From Podaxis mareebaensis (taxonomy: Eukaryota; Basidiomycota; Agaricomycetes; Agaricales; Agaricaceae), in assembly GCA_018524725.1 (NCBI GenBank), contig JAEUWP010000551.1:372001-436000 (forward strand): a stretch of DNA of 64,000 nt. The letters are read 5' to 3'. Below are positions 1-17,009 of this stretch, in pieces (the stretch's first letter is position 1; every line of letters begins with the position of its first letter). Under the pieces are notes generated by a model. It saw only the letters and a list, made by a program, of their open reading frames with translations. It made no database searches and was not told where the DNA came from. The position numbers and the translations under genes were made by a program.

Positions 1-758
1 GATCTTGCCTTGGGCTCTACCGACGGCAACGTCATCGCCGACTACGACAAATTTGACGCGGTCCGCCTTGTCTGGGTGAAGAGCGGCGTACTGCTCCTTG
101 GCGAGACCAAAGTTGAGAACATCGCCAGTGTAGTTTCTGTTGGAGGTGATTAGGGGCCTATATACATCATGGAAAAAAGGCGAATGCACTTGACAATAAT
201 CACGGTCCTATTATAACGTTAGTACAATTGTATCCGGTGGCAACATTTCTCCTCACCCTTTTTCATTGTCGATCAAGTCTATGCCACGAAGGACTTGACT
301 GGCATTGGGAGAAGCAAAGACGTTTCCACATACCGCGCCTGGACAACTTGAGCAGGGGTTATCTATCATTAGTGTGCGACGCACTTGTGAGCATGCCCTC
401 GCCTGGATATTAGCTCATAGAGTGACTCGAGATAGAAAGATGCGGGCTACCCACCTACAAAAGCGGCGTGGGCAGGCTCGTGGCCAGAGCCTCCGCCGCA
501 CATGAGGGCGACTTTGGAACGATCCTGTTTCACAATAAAGACAGCTGATCCGATAGACATCAGTTATATTACTGCGCAAAGCATATTCCCACATACTCTT
601 GTTCTCAACGTCAAGCGCGAGTTGGGGATTGACGGCGCAGAGGCCTTTGAGGGAGTCGACAACAAGGGTCTCTGATTTATTCAGGAAATGCTTGCCTGTA
701 ATTATGTGAGTATATAAATGGGTATGTAGGCGCATACATGCATACTGTGGATGGACAT
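1..758 (-). CDS. DAK: Dihydroxyacetone kinase, N-terminal part (runs off left edge)
   Basis: Phosphorylates dihydroxyacetone (and probably glyceraldehyde) with ATP in the cytosol, for glycerol use and dihydroxyacetone detoxification. On the minus strand the DhaK (Dak1) domain is readable across at least five exons. A 13-base first exon begins at the ATG at 758. The next exon reads HFLNKSETLVVDSLKG. Then come the substrate-binding loop GGGSGHEPAHAAFVG, the segment GNVFASPNASQVLRG, and finally NYTGDVLNFGLAKE with VVVGDDVAVG in the last exon (1 to about 159). These are hallmark DhaK motifs. The C-terminal half, including the DhaL domain, lies outside the window. Its start is 221 bases from the divergent ubiquitin hydrolase start. 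The family call is firm; exact inner exon ends are less so. Confidence 0.88.
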
Positions 759-979
759 TGTGGTTTGGGAGAAAGAAGGGCGACGATGGGGCCCGATCTT
801 GTGCGAATAGATAATGGCATGAGACCGGACCGTTAATGAGTGTGACGAGAGCCAAGGGAGTGTGACGGTGACAGCATGAGCTTGTACGCGTCTGCTCCTT
901 GACTGAAGCTGGTTATAAACTGTCCTTTGCTCTACACAAGCTGGCTCAGGTTGTCTAAGTTGTCCTTTCATCGTCCAAC
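759..979. promoter_or_regulatory. Shared divergent intergenic region
   Basis: These 221 bases separate the start codons of the dihydroxyacetone kinase (minus) and the ubiquitin hydrolase (plus), so both promoters and both 5' leaders must lie here. No clear TATA box or operator was recognised. The assignment rests only on the divergent arrangement. Confidence 0.5.
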
Positions 980-5275
<4,296 letters not shown>

Positions 5276-5522
5276 GTTTTAGTACCCCCTAAACGGACAT
5301 ATCACATTTCGTTATAACAGTGCTATGATAGATTCCTCATTAATACCTAACCAACTTACACACAAATACACACGACATGGTGTATGACGAAATGATAAAC
5401 TGAGGCCAGTAGAAGAAAAGCGTGGTTTACGGCGGTGACTCCATGCAACGTGCGTCATGATGTTGCGTGGAAAAGCCCGAGGTCATAGGGACGATCTCAA
5501 GATGGACATGTAGAATCGTGAC

Positions 5523-8098
5523 ATGAACAGGACCCCTCCCAACCTTGTCTACTTGACGATCTATAATCCGTCTCTGCGCAGCACCGGTCCAGCGAACGAC
5601 GACGACGAAGATGCAGAAGAACAGGCCCATATCTTGTTCTATACCTCCAAGGAGAGAGCCGTCTCGAGGGATAGGATGTTGAGGCAGATTGGGCTGGCGA
5701 AGGCACTTGTGAGTTTTGCGGAGTGCGTTCTCTCGTCCTTTTTGCGCATCGATGAATTTTGAATCTCAACTTTCTGACCGACACTCGGTTGCACAGGATG
5801 TTTAATGCGGAGAGTCCACTGGATACCGTTCATTCACAAACAAGGAGAATGATTATGGTCTCTCCCGAACCTAATTTCTGGATCCATGCTGTCAGTGTCC
5901 CCAACAACTTTTCTGCGGATTGTAATGAACATTGAGATCACGATTTCTTTCACCCCATTTCCTTTTGTTCCGTCGCCTTCGATTACAGTGCGTCGAGCTG
6001 GCAAAAACGCCCCGTCTTGTGCAAGATAAGGCCAGAAGTAAGTCGAAAGATAAAGCAAAGAACAAAGGGAAAGAAAAGGAGAAGGAGAAAGGAGCGGATG
6101 TACGTGAGGGGCTGGTATACGATTACGAAGACGGCTCTGTGCAAGATGGGGCGTTGAGGGAGGATATTATGAGGGGATATGAACGATTCAAGGTGAGTAT
6201 TTTTGGAAGGAGTTTGAGTTACAGTTTGGCGCTGATCCTTTGTTCTTTTCGATAGTTGACCCATGGCACCTTTACTGCAACTCTGAATAACCTTGGGCAA
6301 GAAGCTTTGGCTCTGCAGCTGGAGAGATTTTGGACGCCATGGGCATGGTCGTGGTCGTGGTCGTTAGAAGGTGGATGTGATTTCGGTCAACACCTTGGTA
6401 AGTGTCATCCCTTCTCTTAGTAACGGATTGGAATGATTGAACTGCATGACTCTACAGGTGTTGCGCTACATCCGAATTTCAAAGCCCTCCTACCCATTCT
6501 AGACGGTCTAAAGGATGATATACCGACAGGCGAACTCACCCCGCTCCTTCTCGCACCCTTAAACATTGCCCCGTCAACAGCATTCCTTGAAAAAGACTAC
6601 CCGATATCGTTACCGCTATACCTCATGTCATTAATTCCTCCACCACGCGATCCTTCAGTACACGAAGATGACCTGTTAGGATCCTCGCAGGCAACCATCA
6701 AAGGCACGGAAGGACTCAAGGACAATCAAGATTCTGTTGGCACTCAAGATGGTTCCAGTAAAAGTGGGGGGTTTTTGAATATGCAAGCGATGGATGTAAG
6801 GAAGTGGAATTGGGGTGGGGTGTTGACTTTCGGGCGGAATTCATCGAAAAATTCGTCCGCGGGGAGTACGGCCGTGTCCTCACGTTCGTCGCCGAGGGCG
6901 AGCATGGAACAACCGAGGGAGAGTAAGGACTCCGTGGAACCTGAAGAGAACAAGGACGGGAAAGATACGTCGACAGAAAGCCTGGATCAAGACGATACGG
7001 ATAAACGCTCGGTTGCAGAAACCCAGGTGGATCAGAACGCACTGGACGATGCTATTTCGTCCGACGTGTCGCCTCCGATGTCGCTGAAAGGGGACGAAGG
7101 ATCCTCCACCATTAGGGATGGTTCTTCGGGTACGACAGTTGGGCACGTGTTACCGCCTTATGCCGGACAACAGGATTCGAGAGTGGCTGAAGAGACCCCA
7201 CAGACTTCGTTAAACGAGCAGGGTGACGCCGAACAGAAAGAGGGCGAAGATGAAGAGGATGAAGAGAAGAAAACGATACGAGAGCCAGATGTCGTAACAC
7301 CCAGACCACCGCCTGTTTTTTTGAAGAAGACGATTCACCTGCAGGAAAGCAGTGATGCTCTAATGACAACTCAGAAGAGGATATATTTCTTACTCGTATG
7401 TGTTTTTTCCCATTTTATGTTTGTGGCATGCTGAATATATTTGTAACTGTAGAAGGGACAGTGGATGTTGGCCCTGATAGGTGATCGAATGGAGGATGAG
7501 AATGATATCCAGCAACACCTTGACTGTGTGGCTAGCAAGTCGGAGAAGTTCTTTGAGGATGTAGAGGACGTCCTGCAGGAAGAGATGTTGAAATCGTGAG
7601 TCCTTTGGTCCCTTCGTCGATGTGTTGATAGGCGATTCAAACCCTTCTTGCATTAGCACGAGTGACTCATTACCGTCCGCGACAAGAATTCTCCAACCGC
7701 TAGACGTCCATATCGCCTCTACAGGAAAATATACCTTTGGTAGCAGGGACTTCCAGTCGAAGTCTGGTTTATTATACGAAGCAAAAGCGCTACAAGACAG
7801 GTATTGTTGCACCTCCCCTGCTACGTTCCTCACGCCTTTTCTGACCGCACACTCGAATGTTCTTAGAGACCCGGAAATTTCGGAGGTATTCTCAAGAGGG
7901 CAAAATCCGCAACACTGGCATATGGCGCGCCGGACGCATATTACACCAGATAATGGCAGCGCTGGCGCAACGGGAGAACCGGCGGAGGTGTATATGGAGG
8001 TGTTTAGGAAAGAGGCAAGCCTAGCGGATGTGGATAATGTGATGGCTGGTGTTGTGAAGAGTTGGAAGGGGATTATTGAGGACGTGGATGGATTATAG
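5523..8098 (+). CDS. CCZ1: Vacuolar fusion protein CCZ1
   Basis: Subunit of the Mon1-Ccz1 complex, the exchange factor that activates the Rab7/Ypt7 GTPase on late endosomes, autophagosomes and the vacuole. Eight exons (5523-5722, 5797-5890, 5989-6192, 6256-6397, 6458-7395, 7453-7595, 7657-7800, 7867-8098) give 698 residues in continuous phase. The N-terminus LVYLTIYNPSL, followed by HILFYTSKE and a longin-type helix MLRQIGLAKALVSFAEMF, matches the first longin domain of the family. A lysine-rich insert and a long acidic, serine-rich disordered segment (roughly residues 290-500) separate conserved blocks, as in other basidiomycete members. It starts 247 bases after the hydrolase stop on the same strand. 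Recognition rests mainly on the N-terminal domain. Confidence 0.82.
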
Positions 8099-8603
8099 GT
8101 AACCTGTAGATACTGTCATATTGTAGGATTAGTGCTGTACTTTTGTTTGTGTACTTTCATTTCAAGGAGGGCAACTAGTATGATAGTGCGACTCTTGGGT
8201 ACTCTGCGTGCACAGGAGCTTGACGGGAGAGTCGTGAAAGGCGAGCGTCCAGTTCCAGTAAGGGTCTCGTGACCCTTGGATCTCTATGGCGCAGGTTAGT
8301 AATCAAAGCCCCCACTTCCTTGTGCTTTAAGTAGATTACACCTTCTTTGTTAGAACCCTTCACTAAGTCAACGTCTTTTCAACAACAAACTTCAACGACT
8401 CTCGAGGTGACTCACGACGTATACGGATACCTGTTCTCGATTGATAAGGAACCCAGGACACCAAACGACTTCTCAGAGGGCCTTTTTTGTCATCCGGCTG
8501 TTTTGCTTCTTAATACCTACCGTGATATTTGTTTGACCCTTGGAATTTTTTCCGCTCCATCTTGTCTTTATTCGTTTACTTGGCCCTTTTTTTCTATTTC
8601 GTA
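8099..8603. other. Intergenic, no gene seen
   Basis: About 500 bases between the CCZ1 stop and the next start. The last 100 bases are pyrimidine-rich, as expected for a promoter and leader. No coding chain, tRNA or repeat was recognised. Confidence 0.6.
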
Positions 8604-10339
8604 ATGGCGTCTTCATCTTCTGGTGCGGCCGCGAGCGGGAGTGGTGCTGGTGCAATGTCAGTGGAGGATCAAATGAGGAACGAAATCGCGCGGTTGACAG
8701 GTACTGTTGTTTCCTTCTTCCATTTTCCCTTGTGTATCTGACGCTTTGCGGCTAACAGCCACTATCAACCAACATAAGTACGGTTCCGCGTCTGGGTCAT
8801 CACATACTACCAGCAAGCCCCAGAGTTACGGTTATAGCACTGGGTATGGTGGATATGGTGGTGGCGGGTATAGAGGAAGAGGGAGAGGGAGAGGTGGGAT
8901 GGTTGGAGGTGCCGGTCCACATAAGCAGTATGTGAGACCTGGACTTGTTACTAGTAACAGTGCGGGTGCGGGCGCGAATGGGAAGGGAAAGGAGACTGCT
9001 GCAACTGCTGCACCTGCTGCTGGGACTCCGGACAGCGCGGGTAATGCATCGGATACTGGTAGTGGGAGTGGTGAAGAGAAAGTGAAGGGTGATGTTGTGG
9101 CTGCGAGTGCTGGTGGGAGGAAGGAGGTTATTATTGGTGGTGTGGCGTTTGAAGCTAGTAAGCGGTCGTTGGTGCGGAAAGACTGTGAGTCACTGTGCAC
9201 TTTGCTCATTAAGAGATCGATTACTCATGCATTGCTTAGTGGCGAAACCGAAAACGAAGGCAAAGAAAGCGGGTCCACCGGTACCGGGCGCATTCATGCG
9301 AACAGGCCCTCGTGGCCACCTCATGCCAAGATCGAGAATGTACAAACCGAAAGGACGGCCGACGAGTCGGAATATGACGTTGGACAACACGAATCGACCA
9401 TATACCCAGTCTGTCCTTTTTATTTATATCGTTATGTGGACTGTTTTAGGCGTTCTCCGGATACATCTGCGCTTTGTTGTTGGGTGTATTTGGAGGGATC
9501 TTGGTTTACTGACATCCTGGTTTTCTTTTTCTTCCCTGTCTTTGGGGAATATTTTTGGTTTGTTGTAGGTCGAAGAAGGCTACGATACGCAAAATTGATA
9601 AGCCCTGCTCGAGGTTTACAAAGACGGGTAAGTGTGATCCGTTTTCATACAAGTAAATCGCGTATTGACCGGATATTCAGGAACGTGCTCAAGAGGATTA
9701 ACGTGCCCATATCAACATGACCCGAACAAAATTGCTATCTGCTGGAACTTTATGCAAGGCGACTGCCCGAAAACGGCGGACACATGTAACCTTTCGCATA
9801 ATCCGACACCGGAGCGCACGCCACTATGTGTACACTTCCTGAACCGAGGCCGTTGCACAAAAGAAAAATGTCTATTCCCGCATGTGAACGTAGGCAAGAA
9901 GGAAGGCGTGTGCAAGGACTTTGCTGTGCTAGGATACTGCGAAAAGGGAGTGGACTGCGACAAGAACCACGTGAGGGAGTGTCCAGAGTTTGAGGAGACG
10001 GGAGAATGCAGGACGAAGGGGTGCAAGTTGCCGCACGTGATCAAGGCCAATGCGAAATGGGCGAAGAAAGACACTGGGAGCGGAACCGCCAATGACGGTA
10101 GAGAGAAAGAAGCCGAGACGAAAAAGATGGAAGTGGACGGAGGTGGTGGTGGGGACGGAGGGCATGGCACGGAGAAGGTGGTGTTGACTGCGGAGAGCGC
10201 ACAGCTGGGTGATGAGTATATTTCGCTGATCTTCAATGAGAGTGACAGTGGGAGTGAAAGCGAGGAAGAAGAGGTGGATGACGAAGATGACGAGGAAGAA
10301 GAGGAGGAGATTGAGGAAGAAATGGAAGTGCATGGGTAG
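8604..10339 (+). CDS. Five-finger CCCH zinc finger protein, ZC3H3/Red5-like
   Basis: Probably an RNA-binding nuclear protein acting in mRNA 3'-end processing, export or decay, by analogy with human ZC3H3 and fission yeast Red5. Five exons (8604-8700, 8759-9184, 9240-9408, 9569-9627, 9681-10339) give 469 residues. The N-terminus is rich in Gly, Ser and Ala and has an RGRGRGR stretch. Five tandem CCCH fingers follow, starting at CSRFTKTGTC, CWNFMQGDC, CVHFLNRGRC, CKDFAVLGYC and CPEFEETGEC, each ending in a His. The first finger is split by an intron. The C-terminus is an almost pure Asp/Glu tract. The tandem five-finger arrangement is the ZC3H3 signature. The exact role in this fungus is inferred. 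Confidence 0.85.
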
Positions 10340-10650
10340 AGAATGTATATTAGTACAGCTGTATGTTGGTATCGGCACTAATAGAAACACTATTTTTACA
10401 CTCGACCCACAGCCAGGAACTGACTGCTTTGGGTGCAATCCCATTGGTGGCGTTGCGTTGTCCGGAAGGTCAGCTGGAACGGATGAGCAGCTAGTGGGTA
10501 TGGAGGCGTGAACCCGGAGCAAAGGTTTAGTAAGTCGGTGTGACGGATGAAGGTAGGGGCAATTGAAACGGGAAAGTCCGAGCCAGGGCAGACGCCAGCC
10601 CACGTCGGCCCTTTGGTATTAAATCTCCTCACCAACAAACCCACAGCACC
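10340..10650. other. Intergenic, no gene seen
   Basis: About 310 bases holding the 3' flank of the CCCH gene and the promoter of the next gene. No coding or RNA feature was recognised. Confidence 0.6.
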
Positions 10651-11376
10651 ATGCCAGATCACAATTCCCCCCAGCCCCGCGCTGCCTCTCGCATTCTTGT
10701 CTCTGTCAGACGCTCAATTAAGCCCAGTGCAAAACGCCATGGGCGCTCACACTCCCATTCACAGTCCATGCATATGTATTCAACCCCGGAGGAAACATCT
10801 CCACGTTCTTCGACTACCTTCCGCGAGCCTCCCTCGGCATCTGTACGTCCAACGATAGAGCAGATCGCAATGGGTCTGCACGTCTCCCGTACACCCCACC
10901 TCCATTCACCCCCACGCTGCCAGCACTCGCGGTCACCATCACATTCACATCGCTCGTCATCCTCCCGACCCACCACACCTCTCCGATCATCTCTCAAAAA
11001 ACCAAGCCTCGCCTCCTCGTCAGCATCTGCGTCCGAATCCTCGTCCGCCCTACATACACTACCTCTGCCCACAGCTGCATCAGCCTCGTCTTCAACAATC
11101 ACGTCCACGTCTATTCACATGGTTCCGGGCACTACTGTCAGCACGAGCGCGTCATCTGTTTCCCCACGCCTACAGCCGGCTGGGAGCGCGAGTAACGCAC
11201 TTGCGGCTATAAAACTACGGGTGGCAAAGCTATTGCCGGGAGAAAGGAAGAGAAGCGCGTCGTCGCCTACGTTGGTGATTGAGGCTGGGGCCGCGGGCCA
11301 GAAGAAAAGTACGGCTGTTGTGACGCGGAAGGCGGTCAGATTCGAGTCTTTAGGGGACGTCGAGCAGCCGCGGTGA
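10651..11376 (+). CDS. Uncharacterised serine-rich protein, single exon
   Basis: An intronless 241-residue reading frame with an ATG in a reasonable context. It is basic and dominated by Ser, Pro, His and Ala, so it is probably disordered. Recognisable pieces are a His/Ser tract (RHGRSHSHSQSMHMYS), a better-ordered-looking segment TIEQIAMGLHVSRTPHL, a basic patch SSLKKP, and a C-terminal KAVRF motif at residues 227-231. I do not recognise the family. It lies tandem between the CCCH and J-protein genes. Its length, ATG start and conserved-looking central motif argue for a real gene. Low complexity limits confidence. Confidence 0.65.
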   Translation: MPDHNSPQPRAASRILVSVRRSIKPSAKRHGRSHSHSQSMHMYSTPEETSPRSSTTFREPPSASVRPTIEQIAMGLHVSRTPHLHSPPRCQHSRSPSHSHRSSSSRPTTPLRSSLKKPSLASSSASASESSSALHTLPLPTAASASSSTITSTSIHMVPGTTVSTSASSVSPRLQPAGSASNALAAIKLRVAKLLPGERKRSASSPTLVIEAGAAGQKKSTAVVTRKAVRFESLGDVEQPR

Positions 11377-11502
11377 TTGTTAACATGAAACTTTGCATGC
11401 TCCGTAGACCCCTTTGTATCGACCAGCCTATTTATCTTGTACCAGCGGACCGACCACGTATCACTTTGCAGTTATTTTTGTAGAGCACGTAGCTGTATTT
11501 TG

Positions 11503-11524
11503 TTATTTTATTTTATTTTATTTT
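11503..11524. repeat. ATTTT microsatellite
   Basis: About four tandem copies of the five-base unit ATTTT sit upstream of the J-protein gene, in its promoter or leader. It is a simple repeat with no sign of function. Confidence 0.75.
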
Positions 11525-11589
11525 CGACTTATCCCGCCCTTGGCCGACATCATCATTCGCCCTTTGCCCTCTTTCCACATCCTCCCTAC

Positions 11590-13734
11590 ATGGCTCCCGT
11601 CGAGACAGAATACTATGACCTCGTAAGTCCTATCCTCTGCCACCACAGTGCACTCGCTATATGCGTTATCTTCTAGCTCGGTGTCTCAGTCGACGCAGAC
11701 GACGTTGCCCTTAAAAAGGGCTACCGTAAAGCCGCCATGAAGGTCTGTGGCCCCTTCTTCTGAACACTTCTGGCCACGAATATTTCGTCCATGTAGTACC
11801 ACCCCGACAAGAACCCCTCTCCAGAGGCAGAGGAGAAATTCAAGGAGATCAGGTACACTCCTATATTTTTTCAGCCAGCTCCAAGTGCTGTTACTCATCC
11901 GCTCTACTTGCGCAGCAAAGCCTACCAGGTCCTGGCTGACCCCGTACGTCCACTCTCCTATTGGTGCAGTACAGGCATCATGGTTGACGAGCTCCACTGC
12001 TGTTATCAATCCCTAGAACCTGCGGGCAGTGTACGACAAGAATGGGAAGAAGATGATGGAGAAGGAGGGGACGGAGATCAAGATGGAGGACGCTGCTGGC
12101 TTCTTTGCGAACATCTTTGGTGGTGACCGTTTCGTTGACTACGTACGTCCCTTCTTCATAAAATGCTTCCTTGTCTCACGGTTTATGCGTACGCGCCTGT
12201 TGCACAGATTGGGGAAATCACGATCATGAAAGAGATGACCAACGCAGCGACGACCATGATGAGTGAAGAGGAAAAGGCGGAAATTGAACGACAATTGAAT
12301 CAACAGTACTATTCCAACAAATCTGGAGAGGCCTCTCAACCGCAAAACATCGCCTCTGAGGCTCATTCCGAGCCTCAACCCTCGTCATCATCTACAACCC
12401 AACCACCCAACGCCACTAGCACCACCATCAGCACCAACGGCACCACGTCGCCCACGGAAGGCAAAGAATCTCATGGAGGAGCCGAAGACCTTGCGCAACA
12501 ACGAGCCCAACTCCGCGAAAAGCAGCGTCAACAACGCGAAAAGATTCGCGAACAGGAAGAGGAGCGCCGGAGAGTGATGAAAGAGCGGATAAAGACGCTC
12601 ACGGAGAAGCTCATTGAACGACTGCGGCCGTATGTCGAGGCGAAGGATCCTGGAGGTCTCAATGACCCGGAGACCAAGGCATGGTTGACCAAGATTGGGA
12701 AGGAGGCTGAGGATCTCAAGTTGGAGAGTTTTGGGGTGGAGTTGTTGCATGCAATTGGGCATGTGTATGTTATGAAGGGGACGACGTTTTTGAAGAGCAA
12801 GAAGTTGCTTGGGATGTGAGTCTGCTGCCCTTTTTCTTCTGTTAGCATGCGAGAGTACTAATGGGACGTTGAAGTCCTGGATTCTGGTCAAAGTTAAAGG
12901 AGAAAGGATCTGTGGCGAAAGATATGTGGGGAGTCCTTGGAAGCGCGTAAGTCATTGCCTTCATCGCATATGCCGACATAGAAGCTGATTATCCTACCCC
13001 GCCAGCCTGAGTGTACGGGATGTCCTTCAGGTATGTCAGACGTCCTCCCCAAGCCAACTCGCTACTGATATTCGATAAAGGAAATGGAAAAAGTTCAACT
13101 TAAAGGCGAAGCTGGTGAAGACGAACTAAGAGCATTGGAAATGGACATGACGGGAAAGATGTTACTTGCTTCATGGCGAGGAGCACGACTCGAGGTCGTC
13201 CAGGTTCTCCGAGAGGTACGTACATCATCACCTCCATCATGTTCGCGAAGCAAATTCAAGCCCTGATGATGATTTAAATCTACTGTAGGTTGTCGATAAT
13301 GTGCTCAAAGATTCGACCGTATCGGAGCGAGTGTTGCTCTACCGTGCTAAGGTATTTCACGTCCCTAACCCGACTTCTGCGAGATCCACGGTTCAAACAA
13401 CTTATTTCTTTTTATCTTTGCATAGGGTTTGATTGATATGGGCAAAGTATTCAAGGCTGCTCAACCAGACGAGTCGGACGAAGAGAGACGAGAACTCGAA
13501 CGGTGAGTTTCGCACTCTGTCACAGGTTCTTGTGGTCGTCCCTTATCAACATGTGATAATAGGCTCGTTGCCGAAGCCGCAAAACCTAAACCCAAGCACA
13601 AGAAGGGTGGTATCCGTTCACCCCCGCATCCAGTCAAGGAAGCAGAGACAAAGGAACCTCAGGTTGAAAATACCTCGGCCACTGGATCTGGTTCTGCGGC
13701 AACGGAAACAGTGACGCCCGCCGCGTCTTCTTGA
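11590..13734 (+). CDS. DnaJ (Hsp40) protein of the CAJ1/DJP1 type
   Basis: A J-domain co-chaperone that stimulates Hsp70 ATPase. The yeast relatives Caj1 and Djp1 are cytosolic or membrane-associated and help peroxisomal and mitochondrial import. Twelve exons give 486 residues in phase: 11590-11622, 11677-11742, 11797-11852, 11916-11943, 12017-12142, 12208-12815, 12875-12946, 13006-13030, 13081-13215, 13289-13351, 13426-13502, 13563-13734. The J domain begins at ETEYYDLLGVS, carries the HPD tripeptide in KYHPDKNPS and is cut by four introns. A charged Arg/Gln/Glu coiled coil follows. The C-terminal DnaJ-X domain contains FGVELLHAIGHVYVMKGTTF and PGFWSKLKEKG. Exons of 25 and 28 bases are notably small. 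The tail is Lys/Pro/Ser-rich. Confidence 0.92.
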
Positions 13735-14613
13735 TCAACCCTTCCCTGATGTCACCTAACCTTAGTCTTCCTGATACCATATTTCAGATGGGCATCTCGT
13801 TGTCATCTCTTCACATCTATCTTATGCATAATCTTTCATGATGCTCATTTACCCTTAGTACTTCTTGTTTTGCTACTTCCTTTTGTTCAACTTTACCTAG
13901 CCCGCCCTCTTCTGCCTCTTCCCTCTCTTAATCGGTCTCGTTCAGTATCGCTGCGCCGCACACAACCCCTTTACTATAATACGTATACATCCCACTATTC
14001 TTCTTTGCTTCTTTTCTCGTATGAGCACATATGGTTTTTGGATCGTACAATCCTCTAGTCACTCGTTCCCTAAATCCTTCATAGATCTTGTCCCAACCTC
14101 CGCTGACGTAATAATCCCCTTGCGAAATCTAGTGTTTTGCGAATCTTAACTGACAAAGAATCTCCCAGAATCTCTCAGACTTTAAACACAAAAGACAGAA
14201 TGATATCATAGTACAAAATTACTAGTACAATGTCTCCACCAAGAGGAACAGAGCCACACAGATCAGATCAGATACATATATTGTACACGGCGCCAGACGT
14301 GTGGAACGGGGGAGTTGGAGGAACGGAGTGACATATCGATGAGAGTTCGGAAATGGTATCCTCGAATAGGCAACGGGGTCCAAAGGGTATCAGCCCGACC
14401 AACTGCTAAATGCAGGAGTCGGTGGATATCAAAAACGATACCAGAGGCGATCTCGCTGTGGCTTCCGGCGAGATTGGCAAGGAATGCTCTTATGCATACT
14501 CTTCCTTTTTAAAACGAGATAGCTTCAAAAAAAAAAACGAGATCCACTGGATCAAGCAGAAAGGTTCTTCCATGCATCGAAGGCTCCCTTGACCTGATAA
14601 AGAACAGATATGA
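13735..14613. other. Convergent intergenic region, no gene seen
   Basis: About 880 bases between the 3' ends of the J-protein gene (plus) and the M20 peptidase gene (minus). The first part is T-rich and probably 3' untranslated. An A9 run lies near 14527. No coding chain or RNA gene was recognised. Confidence 0.6.
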
Positions 14614-17009
14614 TTAGCTGACTGCTCCTACTCTCCCATCGCGGCCGGAAATACCCACTCGAGCGAAAAACCCGGCGTCAGCAACTACTCTGAATCCGGT
14701 GAGCGCCAGTGCTTTGGTAACGAGCATAGTCGCCTCGTGCGCCCGCTTGCTTGCAGCTGCCTCTGCAAATGCGGGTGTATGATTCCCTCCATGCGGTTTT
14801 GTCGGAATGGCTGTGTTGCACAAATTTTAGGGTTAATGAACAGCCTCATGATCAAAAAAAAAGTGGAGATGGGGAATTTCGTGTTTCAAGGGGAGAAGAA
14901 GCAACACTTACTGAACATCGGGTGGAAGGCCGGAAGCGCTAATAATTTGTGAGCATTTGCGTCCCAAAACGTGGCGGCATTCTCACCATAGGTAACGTTT
15001 CCCTTCGATCCAGAGGTTAGCAGTGGCCCTCAGGTGGCATGAAACAGGGAGTACTCACAAAGTCGGTAGAAGCAGAAGTTCCATCTACGCTAGTCAACAT
15101 GCCATAACGCGAGCCAACGATATTGACAAAATCATGCGCTGTGACCGGTATTAATCCCTGGTAGGCACAGTGGAAGCAGGCATACCGAGGACTTCGTTCT
15201 GATGTAAGTCGAAGTATGGCGTTTCAACGTGTAGCTTTACTGTGCATGACGTTGCGAGTGCAGCCGCCCTGATCATGGTCGATCAGCAAGCCTTGAATAT
15301 GCTAAGTAAAGTAACCAATTACTCACTCGAAACACTTTTTAACCCTCGCTGCGAAGGCAAGAAGCTCCTTGGACGTCGGGGCACGCACATACCACCGCAT
15401 CCGCGCATAGTCCGGTATAACTGGACGCCCATCGGTCAGTACAGATTCCGAGGAGGTAAATGGAAGGAACCCTGACGTTGAGGCCAGTCAAACGGGAAAC
15501 TCAAAATACTCACTGTTTGGGACCCAGTTTGTGCCCTGTATCACTCCGTGGACTCGGTGGTCAGGCTTCATTTGTTGGCGCAGCACGGATATATTGGAGT
15601 ATGCGAGGAATGCGGCGTCTTGTGCATTCGTTCCTTCCCTGTTCCAATTCACGGATTTACAGCGTTCGAAGAGTAAACGGGAATACAATAAAAGGACGCG
15701 AAGGAGGTTATAGATCAGCGGAAATTACCAAGCACCTAGATGGGAGGCTTACCATGGCGCTGCACCAGCATGTGCGCTACAATCATGACGCGGACACAAA
15801 TTCCGACAACGTCGCAGGAATGGAAGTAACGAAATTTTCAAGAGGCAAGATTGTGAGGGATGCAAGAGGTAGAAAATAATCAATACCCATTTGGTCCGTC
15901 ACCACGAATTGAGCCGTACCTTTGTCCGAAAAATTCTACTTCTATCGCTTGCATTGCTGTCGTCGAGCCAATGCTAGTGGAATTGGGACGACCGGCTCCC
16001 GGGTGGCACCTAGAGGTTGATCATCAGAAAAGATATCAGAAAAATACGATAAGGGGACATGGGCTAGGTCAGGACTTGGGCGAATGAAGGCGGACATACA
16101 TGATACAAGCGTCCATATCCTTGTAACCACCTCTCTCCAGTAGTATCACCTTTCCACCGCCTCCTTCTTCCGCTGTATACGATGCAGCGCGTGAGGGCCT
16201 GGAAACACGGACAGGAAAATTGGAGCGAACCTGGAGTGCCCAGGAGAACCACCTTTCCCGGTATATTATGGGTCTGTAAAGCAGCCTTGAGAGCCAAGGC
16301 AACACCTACGCCGCTGATAGCGATGAGGTTGTGGCCACAAGCATGGCCCATGCCCTGGAGGGCGTCCATTTCGGAGTTGATACCAATAGTTCGACCGCCT
16401 TTGAGATGTTGAAACTCTGCACGCCATGCAGTTTCCAGGCCGAGATAATGGCGCGTTACACGGAATCCATTGACTTCCATGAAAGACGTCAGGAGATCAT
16501 GCGCATATCTAGGCACATAGAAGGGGTCAGATGACGAAGTAGAGCAAAGGCAGGCCAACGTACTTTTCCTGGAACATAAGCTCGGGATGACCTTAGTAAG
16601 AATGAGTAGGAGAGCCTGGATATGGAGTGATAGTAGACACACCGTGGATCGAGAGGCTGAGACTGCGTAAAGAATCATCCAACGCGTCGACAGTCCGTTC
16701 AACGGTCTTGAGGACATCGGCCGTCAAAAGTTCGGAATTCTTCTCAGAATATACTGGAAGTGGCTCATGGGATAGTACGCTGGACTTTTCAGATCCAAAG
16801 GAAAAGTCGCAACAGGGATTGAGATAGGTGACGCCGTGCTGGATATCTGTGAGTGATGGTGATGCACGTGCGAGCAATGACGACAGAGCTACCTTGAGTT
16901 CCTGGTTGGCGCATATATGCGGCGTCGTTTGATGTTTTGGCTGCTGGAGAGGTTTCTGGCGGGCAAAGAAAGCGCGAAAACAAGCTGAGAGGAAACTAAC
17001 GGCCGACAT
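14614..17009 (-). CDS. M20 family peptidase / amidohydrolase, PM20D2 type
   Basis: A metal-dependent hydrolase of the M20 family. The closest animal relative, PM20D2, cleaves dipeptides with a C-terminal basic residue. About thirteen short exons can be chained on the minus strand from the ATG at 17009. The conserved core is readable: [17 protein letters not shown], then the metal and catalytic region [20 protein letters not shown], then [24 protein letters not shown], the dimerisation-domain block EVEFFG followed by AHAGAAPW, and the C-terminal HPMF and [20 protein letters not shown]. The unconserved N-terminal 100 residues read continuously, but a further intron there cannot be excluded. No signal peptide is obvious. 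Confidence 0.88.
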
